64,000 nucleotides of DNA. Source: Shinisaurus crocodilurus. Taxonomy: Eukaryota > Chordata > Lepidosauria > Squamata > Shinisauridae. Each line of letters starts with the position of its first letter. Position 1 is the first letter of the stretch. The stretch is taken from assembly GCA_021292165.1 (NCBI GenBank), contig CM037877.1, forward strand, positions 31,570,197 through 31,634,196. Reading direction: 5' to 3'. This document shows, in pieces, positions 43,339 through 54,866 of this stretch. The position numbers were made by a program, and so were the translations under genes. Below the pieces are notes generated by a model that saw nothing but the letters and a program-made list of their open reading frames with translations, did not search any database and was not told the DNA's origin.

Positions 43339-43724
43339 ATAGGGTGGCTATGTGTCCTCTTTTACAGAGGAGTCCTCTTGTATTTGCCAGAGGGCGGCCA
43401 GAGGGCTGTCCTCTGTTTTGAAGTCCAACTCTGGTTAGAAGATAAAGAACCATCAGAAAGAAGAGCTGAGCCTTGAAGTTGCCCATCAACAGCACCCAGA
43501 AAAGCAGGCAAGCAAGGCACACAGGTCACCGGGTCAGAGTCTTCTACACTAGGGTGAGATGTGCTGTATTTCTATTTAAATAACAATTTCTAAATTTGCA
43601 TCTGTACATCTACATTAGCATATGCAATTTATATGTAAATCAGTGTCCTCTTTTGTCCTATTTTTTGGTAATGCATGTCCTCCTTTTTGCCAATTCACAA
43701 GGCTAGCGGCCACCCTAGCTACAG
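43339..43724 (+). mobile_element. TIR element, TAGGGTGGC family
   Basis: Left end TAGGGTGGCTATGTGTCC; right end GCGGCCACCCTA is inverse. The interior has TTTATATGTAAATCAGTG and CATATGCAATTTAT. A reversed copy lies at 45088-45475. The target is probably TA. Confidence 0.6.
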
Positions 43725-44258
43725 GGGATATAATGACTGGACAATGATGACTCACTGCAACCCAACTCAACACCTTCATCAAAGGAGGATGGCCAGTCCT
43801 CTACTCTTCAGGTGGAAGTGAGTCCTGAACCTTTTCTGGTCAGTTCAGAGCAAGGCTTTGATGATGGAACAGTTAGACCTGTCCTGGAGTCAGTTAACCA
43901 AGGAAGCTTCCTTTAAAACCTAAAGTTTAATTGTGCTGACTCTTAAGTCAACACACAACTGGAGCTCATTGTGTTAGATAGTTCTTGCTTACATTCCCCT
44001 TTGCTAGCTGTTCCTTTTATCCTATTTTCAGCAAAGTTGGCATGCAGAGGCACAAGCCACTCCCCATGCTATCCTGCAATACTGAGCTGAGGTCATCCAA
44101 ACTCTGCAGTGAGGTCAGAAAACCAATATAGTAAGTTAAGTATGCATGAATCCTAATCAATGAATTCACAAACATTCAGCAACATGTCCAGTGACTACAA
44201 ATATATTTAGATGTTAAACAAAATCTTAAGCCACATTTACTGCTTTGGTGATATGTGC
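43725..44258. other. Unassigned stretch
   Basis: No recognised feature. Confidence 0.35.
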
Positions 44259-44266
44259 TTCTACTC

Positions 44267-44630
44267 CAGTGGTGCAGAACCTCAGGCATGGGGCACAAAT
44301 GCAGCCCTCTGGGGGCTGCAATCTGTCCTTCTGGGGTTCCCCAAGAAGACCACGCCCTCTCCCCTGGCCCCATCCCCTTTCCCCCCACCACCAATCATTT
44401 GTTAGTTTCCCAGATTGCAGTGCAGTTTTTTTCGCATTCTAAAAGGTTGGTATGCCTCTCCTAAGGCTTCATTACTAGAAGTTAGAGCTTTAAGCTAAAA
44501 TATGCTAGTATTTGGGGCCTTTTGGGCTTGCCCCTATGGCCTGTAGCCCCACCATCAATGGTATATGGCCCACCAAAGCTTCTCTGCAATGGAATTTGGC
44601 TTTCGGGCTGAAGGAGTTTCTGCATCCCTG
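44267..44630 (+). mobile_element. hAT-like element
   Basis: Ends CAGTGGTGCAGAACCTCAGG and TTTCTGCATCCCTG are inverse in part. Flanks TTCTACTC and TTCTATGT match at 5 of 8, so this is an old copy. Confidence 0.55.
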
Positions 44631-44638
44631 TTCTATGT

Positions 44639-45085
44639 CTTCAGGCCCTCTCCTCATGCTCGCGTCCATGCCCCCCTGCTAATGTCATAAGCTCTATGTG
44701 TGTGTATGTGTGTGTCTGCCAACGTTCATTCCCATTCAAGCCATGATTAATTGACAATGGCTTTTTGCCACACTGTGTGAACAAAGAACGTTTGCAGCCA
44801 GAAAACTTGTCAACCAGTCCCTTATTTTTTGCCAAGGCCTTCATACCAACATAGGAGAAGGAAGGCTCACAGAAATCACTTTGCCAATGGCCACCATAAC
44901 CTGGGGTGGCCTTGTAGCTGAGGAGAAAGAGAGGATGTGCCCTACTGCTTTTCTGGCAACAGGTTGGATTGGAAAGAAAGGAATTGTGCAGGTCTTTCCT
45001 CCCCACCTCCACCCCGATCAGATAGCAAATGTAATGCTTGGGCACTGGGTGAAGAAAAACTAGTTGAAAGGCTTCTTGGGCTGAT
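44639..45085. other. Unassigned stretch
   Basis: (GT)n near 44697-44715. No gene. Confidence 0.35.
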
Positions 45086-45087
45086 GG

Positions 45088-45475
45088 AATAGGATGGCCA
45101 CTTATGCATTACTTCTCCACCCCACGCACACCCCAAAAAGGGAATTGCATGGCCAGAAAAGATGACAAAAAGAGGGCACAGATTTGCATAAAATTTGCAT
45201 ATGCTAATTTATATGTATAGATGCAAATTTAGAAATAACTACTATAATTTAAATAGAAATGCAGTGCATTTCACCATAGTGGGGAATGCTGTGACCTGGT
45301 GACATGTACCCGCTCTGTCATTCTTCTGTTCACTGTTGATGAGAAACGTCTAGGCTCCTGCTGCTCTCTCTTCTTATGGTTCTTTATCTTTAAAACTGGA
45401 CTTGGACTGGGCAGCACTTCAAATAGAGGGCTCCTTCAAACAGAAATAGAGGACTATATCCTCATTAAGTAAGAC
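45088..45475 (-). mobile_element. TIR element, TAGGGTGGC family, reversed
   Basis: Starts TAGGATGGCCACTTATGC; the interior (AATTTGCATATGCTAATT, GGTTCTTTATCTT) is the inverse of 43339-43724. The far end is eroded. Confidence 0.55.
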
Positions 45476-46213
45476 TCTTGGCACCTTATAATGGAAGTAT
45501 GTCTGCAGTTCTTTGGATCCTGGTTGTTTCTCATGTAAACAGATGCATTATCCTTACTCTACAGAAATATTAATCCTTTTATCTGAAATATAAAAGCAAG
45601 ATATATGATCATAGAGGGCTGTCCATTAGTGCATTGTGGTAAGAATTTCTTATCTCAGAGAGTTTGTTTGGTTTATCTCCCCCAAATCCATATCGAAGTC
45701 CTTAGGTAAAAGACATGAATACAACAGCATGAAATCTTATTATGCAAAATGCTTTAAGAACTAATTTTCATACCCTAAGGAGAAAAGTAATTATGATTAT
45801 TAAAAACACCATCTGGTTTGGCTGCACGTGTTTGAGTCAAACAAAGAAAAAAAGAAAAGCTGGACAGTAAATGATAAGGATCGAGGAATAAAAACAGTCA
45901 CATCAGCAAATGACAAACTTTTGTGCATAATTAGAAAATATTATTCATCATTAGGGGCTTAAAAGTCCTAGATTCTGAAAACAGGAAAAGGGTTATTATT
46001 ACAGCTGATCTGAAATTTATTTGAGCATTAATTTGGTAGCTGGGGTGGGCAAACCCCCTTTCAAATTTAGAGCGGTGTGGCTAATGCCTTTTTCAAACAT
46101 TGTTTTGCCACGGTCACAAGCAGTGGTGATAGTTAAGTTCCTATCACCACCCTCCAATGCCCCCTTAGGACGTCGCATCATGGCATGACATTGATTCATA
46201 ACCACTTTCTTTT
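45476..46213. other. Unique AT-rich stretch, candidate conserved noncoding
   Basis: 45750-45960 contains AGTAATTATGATTATT, CACCATCTGG and GTGCATAATTAG, a density typical of developmental enhancers. Function is untested inference. Confidence 0.3.
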
Positions 46214-46221
46214 ACAAAGAG

Positions 46222-47614
46222 CAGGCCCGGTGCAAGGCAATTTGGTGCCCTAGGCAAGATCAGATATTTAGCGCCCCCCTTCCCACTTGAGCCCTCCCTC
46301 CCTCCAGCCCTATGCCCATTATGAAATAAATTTCCCTCCCTGGGAACTGCCGAGCCCCATAGAAAAACTTTGTGGACTTTGAGACTTTTCCTTTGTGTTC
46401 ACGAGGAAAGCAAAGAGGCAACATCAGCCCAGCTATGCCAGGAACTCCCAAGGGCCTTCTCCTACTCCATATATATGTAAAAGCCTGTCTCCTCCTGCAG
46501 GCAGCACAAGGGATATGAAAAAAGGATGTGAGAGAGGTGTGGTGGCGCTACCTGTGAGGAATAGAGACAAAAGGGCGTCTTGCAGCCTGTCCTACCTCGC
46601 AGGGTGGAGGTGCAAAGACACCGGTTTGACTCGTACACCTTCTGGGTTGCAGGGGGGGGGATGCATGTAGTAGAAACATAGCAAAGAGAGAGCCCGTGGA
46701 TCATCTGGTTCAAATTTAGGAGGGGATTTACGAAACTTGCTACTTCCCCTCCTCTCTCTATCACTTTGTTGCAATATTTCTTTATCAGAATAATGTATAT
46801 TATCCTGTCTTTCCCTTTACCAGCCTAGTGCTCAAGGCAGACAACAATATTCAAAGTACAGTAAAGAAAACATCAACAGCTCAGGGCACAATCCTAAACA
46901 CGTTGAGGCAGAAAAAAGCCCCGCAACTCCCAGCATTCACCAGCCAGCATGGCTGGCTGTTGGAACGCTGGGAGTTGTGGGGCTTTTTTCTACCTCAACG
47001 TGCATAGGATTGCGCATGGCTGGCTGGGGAATGCTGGGAGTTGTAGGATTCCCCCCCCCAAACATGCATAGGATTGCATCCTAAAACCATTTAAAACCAA
47101 AACACAGAAACAGCATGGTAAATAATTAAAACATTGGAGCCCCAGCTAGCTTAAAATACCTTTCCCTCCCTCCCTGGTTGCTGGAAATAACTGCTTTCAG
47201 GGGACCTTGAGCTGAGGAACCTGAGGCTCACGCGAGGGAGGGAAGGCCATGGAGGTGTTTGCAGGTGCATCCTTGAGAGGGAAGGCGAAGGAGGTGCATC
47301 CTTCCAGCCACCCACCAGCCTCCCATCATTGGCCCCTGCCCGCCTCCCCTCCTCCAGTCTGTAGCCTTCTCTGCCTCTTTTGATGCTGGTTGTGAGGAGG
47401 AGCCTGCCTGCTGCTGTTCCTGGTAACGAGCTGGAGGAGAGAGAGGGAGGGGTGCGCTTCTTTCGCCTTCCCTTCCCCGCCACAGGACATGATTGGTAAA
47501 ACAAACTTGGTAAAATACGTGATGTATTTTTCCCCCCCAAGGCATTTCTGGCGCCTCCTTTAGCCCAGCGCCCTAGGCAGCCGCCTAGTTGGCCTAATGG
47601 TAGCACCGGCCCTG
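46222..47614 (+). mobile_element. hAT element, 1393 bp, with nested repeats
   Basis: Ends CAGGCCCGGTGCAAGG and AGCACCGGCCCTG. Perfect 8-bp target duplications ACAAAGAG at 46214-46221 and 47615-47622. Inside are a repeat scrap (46550-46645) that matches the flanks of the element at 60374, a reversed LINE tail split by palindromic MITE copies (46882-47084), and a C/T-rich end. No transposase frame. Confidence 0.9.
46882..47084. mobile_element. Palindromic MITE, one and a half copies
   Basis: GGGCACAATCC to CATAGGATTGCGC (46884-47016), then a second right half (47017-47084) ending CATAGGATTGCATCC. Arms carry CAACTCCCAGCATTC and inverses. Confidence 0.65.
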
Positions 47615-47741
47615 ACAAAGAGGCAAAATAACAAAAGCCACTACTACCACCAAGGACGGTAGAATTCTCACTCCCTTCAAATTGCTGGAAAAGACCTCTA
47701 TACAGGGCAGTGAATTTTCAGTTCAGCACTCCAAACTACTT

Positions 47742-48290
47742 AGGGATGTACCAAAACAGGGAAAGACGGCTCATTTGAGCTCGATGGATTTCCTGCCCAC
47801 TTCCAATCCAAAGATCAGAAGCAGGCCAAGTCGGAGGGGAGCGGTTTCACGGACTTTCGTCTCTGAGACAGGCCGTGATTTGTGCTGTTTTTTTAAAAAA
47901 AAACTACTAAGGAAATTTGTGCAAAATTGGCTGATTTGGCACTCAAAAACCACATGAATATAGCACGATTTGTGCAAAATCAGCCAATTTATGCAGATCA
48001 GCATCCAAAAACCATGTGGTTCTAGCATGATTTATACAAATCGCACTAGAACCATGTGGTTTTTGGATGCCAATTTGAGCACATTGGCCTATTTTGCACA
48101 GATTTCCTTAGCGGTTTTTTTAAAGAAATGCACAAATCATGGCCCATCTAAAAAATGGAAGTCTGCAAGCTGGCTTGTTGAGTTGGCGCCAGCTCAATGA
48201 GTTGGCGCCAGCTCAGGGCTAATGAATCAGAATCCAGGGGGCTGAATCATGAAAATCCATCAGATTTTCACCCCCTATCAGATTCCTCAC
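47742..48290. mobile_element. Fold-back element, family D
   Basis: Left end TAGGGATGTACC. Outer arms (47866-47960 and 48071-48145) are inverse relatives. The central hairpin has perfect 25-bp arms at 48001-48025 and 48046-48070 with a 20-bp loop. The right end reads, inverted, TGTGTGAGGAATCTGATAGG. Confidence 0.65.
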
Positions 48291-49130
48291 ACATATCTAC
48301 ATCAATGTAACAAGGGAGGATCCTCAAAGGAAATGCTAAAGTATGACTTTTAATTTGGTGTGCACAGCCTATCAATCTCTTATTTTAGGGGCAAAAAAAG
48401 GCCCCAAAACTAATGTGAATTGATTTTACTGGGCTTTCTTTTTGCCATGATAATGGAGGGTGGCACCTAGCGAAGACATTCTGATGCTCTGGCCAGCATA
48501 GCTGCATATATGGGGTCACAGGTTGTGCTTACAAAAAAGAAACAGTTTAACCGCTTAGGTGCTGAATAAAATGTATTTGTTTACAGAATCATTCCATGTA
48601 ATCCAATTGCCTGACATAGTGCGGCAGGATTGCTCAGTTTTTCACAAATACGTAAATGTCCACATAGAAAAATTTGATGCTTTTATGAAAAATACGTAGG
48701 ATAGTTGTTAGTCAGTGTGTGTTAAATGTGTGAAATCAGCTGAGCATGAGCATACATGTGCAATATCACATGCTTCTATATTTGGAAATGATCACCGTGT
48801 ATTAGTCCACAACTGGTGTAAATGTGGCGCTTTCCTGAAAAAGTGCATGATTTGTTGGCTATGCTGATGCACTAACATGTTTCAAGCATGTGCTTCTCCT
48901 CCCCAAAAGAACCATGTTGGTTCTAAAAGTTCTGATTACTTCCATTGACCTGTGATCCCAAATAGTCAGCAAATGGAAGTAATCTAAATCTTGAAAACTG
49001 ACAAGCGTTGTTGCATCTGAGCGGGGGGGGGGGGGGGGGACGGACCAAAAGACATGCTTGAAATGCATCAGGCAATTGAATTAAATGGAATGATTCTATA
49101 AATAAATGCATATTTTTTAGCACATAAGAG
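48291..49130. other. Unassigned stretch
   Basis: Poly(G) at 49022-49039. No gene. Confidence 0.35.
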
Positions 49131-49445
49131 AACATAAAAACATAAGAAGAGCCATGCTGGATCAGACCAAAGGTATCCACCATACGCCACCATTCTGTTT
49201 CCAGTGGTCAACCAGATGCCTATAGGAAATCCAGAAGTAGGACATGAGTGCAATAGCACCCTCCTGCTTGTGTTCACCAGCAATTGGTATTTAGAGGCAT
49301 GCTGCCTCTGATTCTAGAGGTAATATAAAGCCATAATGACTAAAAGTCATTGACTGGGACTTGGGAGATCTGGGTTCTAGTCCCCACTCAGCCATGAAAC
49401 TCACTGGGTGACTTTGGGCCAGTCACTGACTCTCAGTCTAACCTA

Positions 49446-49503
49446 CCGTATTTTTCGCTCCATAAGACGCACCGGACCATAAGACGCACTTACCGTATGG
49501 TAC

Positions 49504-49540
<37 letters not shown>

Positions 49541-50015
49541 CAGCTGTTCCGTGGGGAATCAGCTGAGAGGCGGGGGCTTCCCCCGCCCTGCCCAGGAGTC
49601 CTCCACTCTTCCAGACCAGCAGAGGAAAGTAAAATAATAATAATAATAATAATAAGAATAAATAAATAATAATAATAATAAGTTTTTTAACAAATCAGCT
49701 GTTCCACGGGGAATCAGCTGAGAGCCGGGGGGCTTCCCCCGCCCTGCCCAGGAGTCCTCCGCTCTTCCGACCCAGCAGAGGAAAGTATATATATTTAAAA
49801 ATCAGCTGTTCCGCGGGAATCAGCTAAGAGGCGGGGGCTTCCCCCGCCCTGCCAGGAGTCCTCCGCTCTTCCCGACCAGCAGAGGAAAGATATAATTATA
49901 TATATATATATATATAATATATATATATATTACTGTATTCACTCCATAGGACGCACAGACATTTCCACCTAGTTTTTTGGGGGGGGAAGTGCGTCTTATA
50001 GAGCGAAAAATACGG
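49446..50015. mobile_element. Tc1/mariner-like TIR element, 570 bp
   Basis: 27-bp terminal inverted repeats with one mismatch (CCGTATTTTTCGCTCCATA... and its inverse). The flanks are TA on the left and TG on the right. As the SINE target is ...CCTACCTCAC..., a TA duplication with one later change explains this exactly. The interior has poly(A) (49505-49535), three GC-rich minisatellite units and (AT)n. Confidence 0.85.
49537..49886 (+). repeat. Minisatellite, three units with hairpins
   Basis: Units start near 49539, 49694 and 49801 (ATCAGCTGTTCC, GAATCAGCTGAGAG, GGAGTCCTCCRCTCTTCC). Each has a GC hairpin GGCGGGGGCTTCCCCCGCC. AT-rich spacers differ between units. Confidence 0.85.
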
Positions 50016-50300
50016 TGCCTCACAGGGTTGTTGTGAGGATAAAATGGAGAGGAGGAGGAGAATTATGTAAGCCGCCTTGAGTTCCTTGCAGGAAAAAAGG
50101 TGGGGTATAAATATAATAAATGAATGAATGAATGAATGAATGAATGAATTTGTCCAATCCCCTTTATAGGAGTCAAAATTGGTGGCCATCACCACATCTT
50201 GTAGTAGTGAATTCCATAGTTTAACAATGTGCTGTGTGAAAAAGTCCTTCCTTTTATCTATCCTGAATCTCCCACTGTTCAGCTTCAGTGCATGATCTCA

Positions 50301-51620
50301 GGTTCTAGTATGATGAGAGGGGGCAACCAAAATGATTAAGGGGCCAGAGCAACATTCCTATGAGGAAGGGTAACTATATTTGGGGGGTTTTAGTGTAGAA
50401 AAAAAGAGTGAGTAAAGGTGGACATGATCGAGTTGTATCACATTATGCATGGTATAGAGAAAGTGGATAGGGAAGAAGTTTCTCATCATTGGCATGAGTA
50501 TCTGCTTTATTGTAGGACTGAGAAACCTGCAGCCCTCCAGATGTTGTTGGCAATGCTGGCTAGGGCTAATGGGAGTTGGAAGCTAACAGAGTAGGATAAA
50601 TTTTCGGCACTAAGCTACAAAATACAAGTAGCATAAGAAAATGGAAGAGGAAGTGAAATCACAGAGTGTCCAGTGGATTTTAAATGTTTAAAATGGTTTG
50701 TTGGAAATATTTTTTTTGCACAAAGGTAAAGCACAGAGGAACCTGCCGAGAGCAAACCTCTAGTCCTCTTCAGTCGTCTTCCCCCACAACACACACACAC
50801 TTACCATCACATGAGTGGTAGAGCAGGGATGAGCCCACTGGCTTCACTGTCTCCCACATGACCCTGTTGCCAGTCACCAGAACCCACCACATGTACTTGA
50901 ATATCTACTCATGTATGCTCCCCCTTGTGATTTACAACCCTAAATTCTTCCAGGGTTCTCAATCACACAGAGAACCTACACAAACAGAGGAGGCCCCCTG
51001 CTGCAGAAGTTACCCTTCCATCACATGTAGTGTGACAGAGCCAGCAATGAGGATGTGAAAAAGCGGGCAGGGTCAGTGGGCCCATCCCTCCTGTCCTCCT
51101 CCTGCAATTCTAATCGCATCGGGGGTGGGAAGTGACTGAAGAGGGCTTCCGTCTCTCATGTTTATTCTCCCACAAGTCCTTCTCCCTTGCCACTGTGATG
51201 GCAGCCAGGGGAGGGAGGGTTTCTGTCTGGAAAGAAAACCTATCAAAATGTTTGACACTTTTGCAAAAGTGAGAATTGGACATTTTACTGTGGCAATATT
51301 TTCCGCGCTTTTCGGTGCCCCCCCTCCCTGCCTGGTAATCTCAAGCTGTTAGGCTGCTGCTAAGAGAAGCAAAACCAAAAGAAATGAATGGGGGAGCAAA
51401 TGGGAATGAATGCATTCGAAGCTCAATGTTTACTATTGCATCTGTTTTCAATAACCAGTGTAGAAAAAGGGTCTGTTATGTTTTATGTCTTTCATTCATT
51501 CCGAAGTAATGTGAACCCCTAGAGTTTGACAGCTTGCTGGTTATAGGATATTCTAATTTTGTAAAAGATGTATCGTTCTTGGAACTGCTACTAATGAGTA
51601 ATTTAATCCACGCATTTTGC
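50301..51620. other. Mostly unassigned
   Basis: 50510-50585 is a hAT-palindrome fragment (CTCCAGATGTTGTTGGC, AATGGGAGTTGG). The rest has no recognised gene. Confidence 0.4.
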
Positions 51621-52668
51621 TTCATATACATACATGATTTTAGGGATGGCACCAGCCTGTCCAGCATATGTGCTTCGATCTGAATTTGGAATCATGGCTG
51701 TTTCAGATCAAATACATTGTAAGCTATTTAATTATTGGTTCAAGCTAGTTCTGATGACTGACGCTAGGCTTCCAAAGAAGTGTCTTCTCGAGCAGATGGC
51801 TAAAACCTTGGAAACTTCCTGGCTCTGTAAATTTATAAAGATGTTACCAAGCTATGGTTTTAGTCTGGAGGCAATAAACATTTCTAGCACCAATATAAGA
51901 AATGCTGTTAAATTAAGGATTTCAGATATTAGAAGTCAGACTGATATAGCTGCACTGTCGAATTCAAGGGCTATGAAATGGCTAGCTAGGACTAAATTTG
52001 AATTCAAGGAAGAGAAATATTTGTTTTTTGATATGAAACAGGACCAACATGTAGCCTTTACTCGGCTCCGATTTGAGTTGATGGACACAATGATGCTACA
52101 GGGTAGATTCCAAGGTATTCCAATGAAAGATAGATTATGTATATGCGGCAACTCTGCAATAGAAGATTTGGCACACTATTTACTTGAATGTCGTTTATAT
52201 TCAAAATGTAGAGGGCATTATCTATCTTTATTTCTGATACGCATGAGAAACTGGACAGTGAAGGATAAACTGTTATTTCTCTTACATGGTTCCAACTACT
52301 TTGTGTCCCAGAGAGTTGCCCTCTTTGCTCTCAGAGCAACCAACATAAGGAAAAAAGAATTGGAAAAATGGATTGGCTAATAGATTTTATTAAATATTTT
52401 AATATGCAAGGGGGGTTTTATTGTTGGTTTTATCAAGTGTTAGTTTCAAACTATATTGCATGCATGTATTGTATATCGTTTGAAAATTTTAATGTAAAGT
52501 TTTAAATTTTAATATGATATTCCTAATTATAATATATGGCTTTTAATTCTAATGTAAAGTTCCCCCCCCCCAATGTTTGTTTTAATGTTTATTTGTTTCT
52601 GTTTTTGTTTTTTGCAATGGTCAGAAGACTTATTCAATAAAGTTATTCATTCATTCATATACATACAT
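51621..52668 (+). mobile_element. 5'-truncated LINE with 15-bp target duplication
   Basis: Perfect direct repeats TTCATATACATACAT lie at 51621-51635 and 52654-52668. The insert (51636-52653) has a coding C-terminus, an AT-rich 3' UTR, AATAAA near 52637, and a (TTCA)n end. Little decay, so fairly recent. It is not L1-like; the clade is not resolved. Confidence 0.88.
51634..52380 (+). pseudogene. LINE ORF2 C-terminal fragment (248 codons, open)
   Basis: Encodes the region downstream of the reverse-transcriptase core: AYVLRSEFGIM, LFNYWFKLVL, FTRLRFELMDT, then a zinc-knuckle-like C-x-C-x9-H-x4-C (CICG...AHYLLEC, residues 169-186). Endonuclease and catalytic parts are missing. The ATG is formed by the insertion junction: AT from the target repeat, G from the LINE. 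So the start is accidental, although the frame is intact to the natural stop. Confidence 0.85.
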
Positions 52669-53724
52669 ACATACTTGTGATACTTACGTATATGCTGCTA
52701 GATATAATAAAATCCCTAAGTAGTTAGGGATATAAGCGGTTAGGGATATAATAAAATCCTTCACATATATATTGAAGAAAGGCTGTGTAAAGAACGGTTT
52801 ATGTTTTGTTACGTTTAAACACTTTCTGTGACCTCCGTGTAGCTATAATCATGTATGGAGCTTTAAACAGTTCTGGTTGCCTCAGCTATAGAAGCTTATG
52901 AAGGGAGGCTTTAGGCAGTTTAGGGGGAGAACTTACCTGTGTTTTGATTGGTCAGGTGGGTCAACAAAGATGATTGGCAGCTACTGGGAGTTCCATGGGG
53001 AACAGGAGTTTTTTGAGGGGGCGGGGGGTTGGGTTAAGGTCAGGGAGAAGTCTTTTAGAGACAGTTGGAAGGTGGATGGCGGGGTGTTGGGTTTACTGGT
53101 CGTTTTGTTAAAGAGAGCTCTGTGCTCAGAGCTGGGAAAAGAGAAAGCCAGTCTGAGAGAACTCTTCTGGAGGGAGACATGGAACCCAGAGCTAGTGGCT
53201 GAGGAGGAAGCCTGGCTGTGAGGTGGTGAAACTTCACAGCAGAGTCCAGCACCGGGGGTATGCAGTCAGAGGTCTGACCAGAAGGAGCTTCAGCAAGTGA
53301 TCCCTGATAAAGTGCCAACATCCCGGAAGCGAGAGGCAACAGGAGGGGATGAAGGCAGACTGCTGTGCTGTGACTGTCCATTCCTGGTTGGCTGGGGTAG
53401 AGTCAGTTTAGAGAAACTGCATCTGGGGGGAAAGCTATTGAGAGAGCATATTAGCAGGGGAGACTTTCTTATTAAGCATGGTAACTAAGTACAGTATGTT
53501 TAAGCATTCCCATCCTATATCTGAACACGCTATTCCCTTACGTATCAAATATCTCTAAATAAACGTCTTAGTTTAATCGTTCATATTGTCTCTAGTGTTG
53601 GTGCCCGTCTCACGCCTAGGCTTCTTATATCAAGCTCCTAGGAGGTTTTAAGGTATTCTAAGAGAATTGGTGGCTGCAGAAAAGGGTCAATTGGTGGAAC
53701 TCTGAGTTATGGTGGCAGGGAGTT
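52669..53724. other. Unassigned; possible LTR-like remnant
   Basis: AATAAACGTC near 53561 and GTTGGTGCCCGTCTC near 53598 suggest an LTR end next to a primer site, but no matching TG start or target duplication was found. A 107-codon frame (52898-53221) has no known domain. Confidence 0.25.
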
Positions 53725-54165
53725 ATGGATGTGTGAATCAGCAAAATTCGAACTCGCTGAAGTTCTCTGAATTCCATCTCAAAGCTCATTCTGACTTGAG
53801 TTTGTATCCGATTTTGAGCTTTATTTTTTTCCCCACATGTGTATTTTCATGCACATTTTTCAAATGTATGCATCAGTTCAGTGCATCTCTGAAATGTATG
53901 CATTCTCTTCCTATTAATTAAAGCATATTGGTGCACATTTTCCAAAAATATGCATTTTTTCATGCACATTTTTGAAATGTATGCATGCTGTGCAACGCCA
54001 TTTATTTTTTGCTCTGTGAATCACATTGCAACAAGTTTGGAAATGTATGGATTTCAACCACAGATTGTGTCTGAGTCTGTGTTCGGTCCGGAAGGTGCAG
54101 ACTGGATAAATCCTGATCAAAAACAAACTAAAACAAATTTCTCATATTTCAGCTGTACAGTTAGC
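53725..54165 (+). mobile_element. TIR element, family A
   Basis: TTATGGATGTGTGAATCAGC start and CAAATTTCTCATATTTCAG end, with the interior as in 5526-5975 (CTCGCTGAAGTTCTCTGA, GTCCGGAAGGTGCAGACTGG). Confidence 0.65.
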
Positions 54166-54866
54166 CTCAGATGTTATTTGACACAAGAAAGGCTATGTGA
54201 AAGTGTCTTAGGGTGCAATCCTCTTGGTATGCCCATAAGCCCCCAAAATCGGAGATTTACAAGCATCCCATGCAGAGCGGGAGGAGCGGCAGAAGAACAA
54301 TCTTTGCCTCCGTTGCCCTTCCCGCTCTGCATTTTCAATAGATGGGCTTTTTCGCCTGTCTAGCTGGAGCATTTCGGAGTTGGAGGGAAGGAGGCTGGAG
54401 CAGCTTCAGGATACCTCATATCCTGAAGCCTTCCCCAGTCTCCTCCCTTCCCTGCCCCCCTCCCCGCCCCTTTTGCCCCTCTCCAAGGTTGCTTTCCCAA
54501 CCTCAGAAAGCAGCCAGTGTGGTTCTTTCCATGCCGGCTGCGAGGGGTGGGGGAGGGGTGGGTCAGAGCTCCAATTCCCAGCTCTGAGGTTGGAGTGCAG
54601 TGTGCGACCTCAGAGCTGTGAACTCGAAAATCTCGTGGCCCCCTCAGAAAATGTCTAGGGGCCATAGGCCTGCTCCCTCGATACATTAAGCGAGAATATA
54701 TCTATATTGCCTTTGATTTCTCAAAGTGTTAATTCAATGTTGTGAAATAACAACAAACATTGAAAGAGATTTATGGAGATACTGTTCAGGCAGCCGAGGC
54801 CAAACCAAAGATTAAACAGCAAGTATATTTATCAAGGAGACATTAAGAACATTAGAAAACATTCAG

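Larger units (their letters stand above)
49350..50148 (+). mobile_element. tRNA-derived SINE, 5'-truncated and interrupted
   Basis: Left part 49350-49445 ends CAGTCTAACCTA; right part 50018-50148 resumes CCTCACAGGGTTGTTGTG and ends in (GAAT)n. Other SINE copies read CAGCCTAACCTACCTCACAG without a break. Confidence 0.88.
49131..50300 (+). mobile_element. LINE fragment containing SINE, TIR element and minisatellite
   Basis: Outer LINE parts are 49131-49349 (TGGATCAGACCAAAGG, CCAACCAGATGCC) and 50149-50300 (GAATTCCATAGTTTAAC, CAGCTTCAGTG). A SINE entered it, a TIR element entered the SINE, and a minisatellite lies in the TIR element. Confidence 0.8.

Noticed and set aside
52669..53724. LTR retrotransposon end
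   Set aside because: AATAAA and a TTGGTGCCCG string are present, but no TG start, CA end or 5-bp duplication could be matched.
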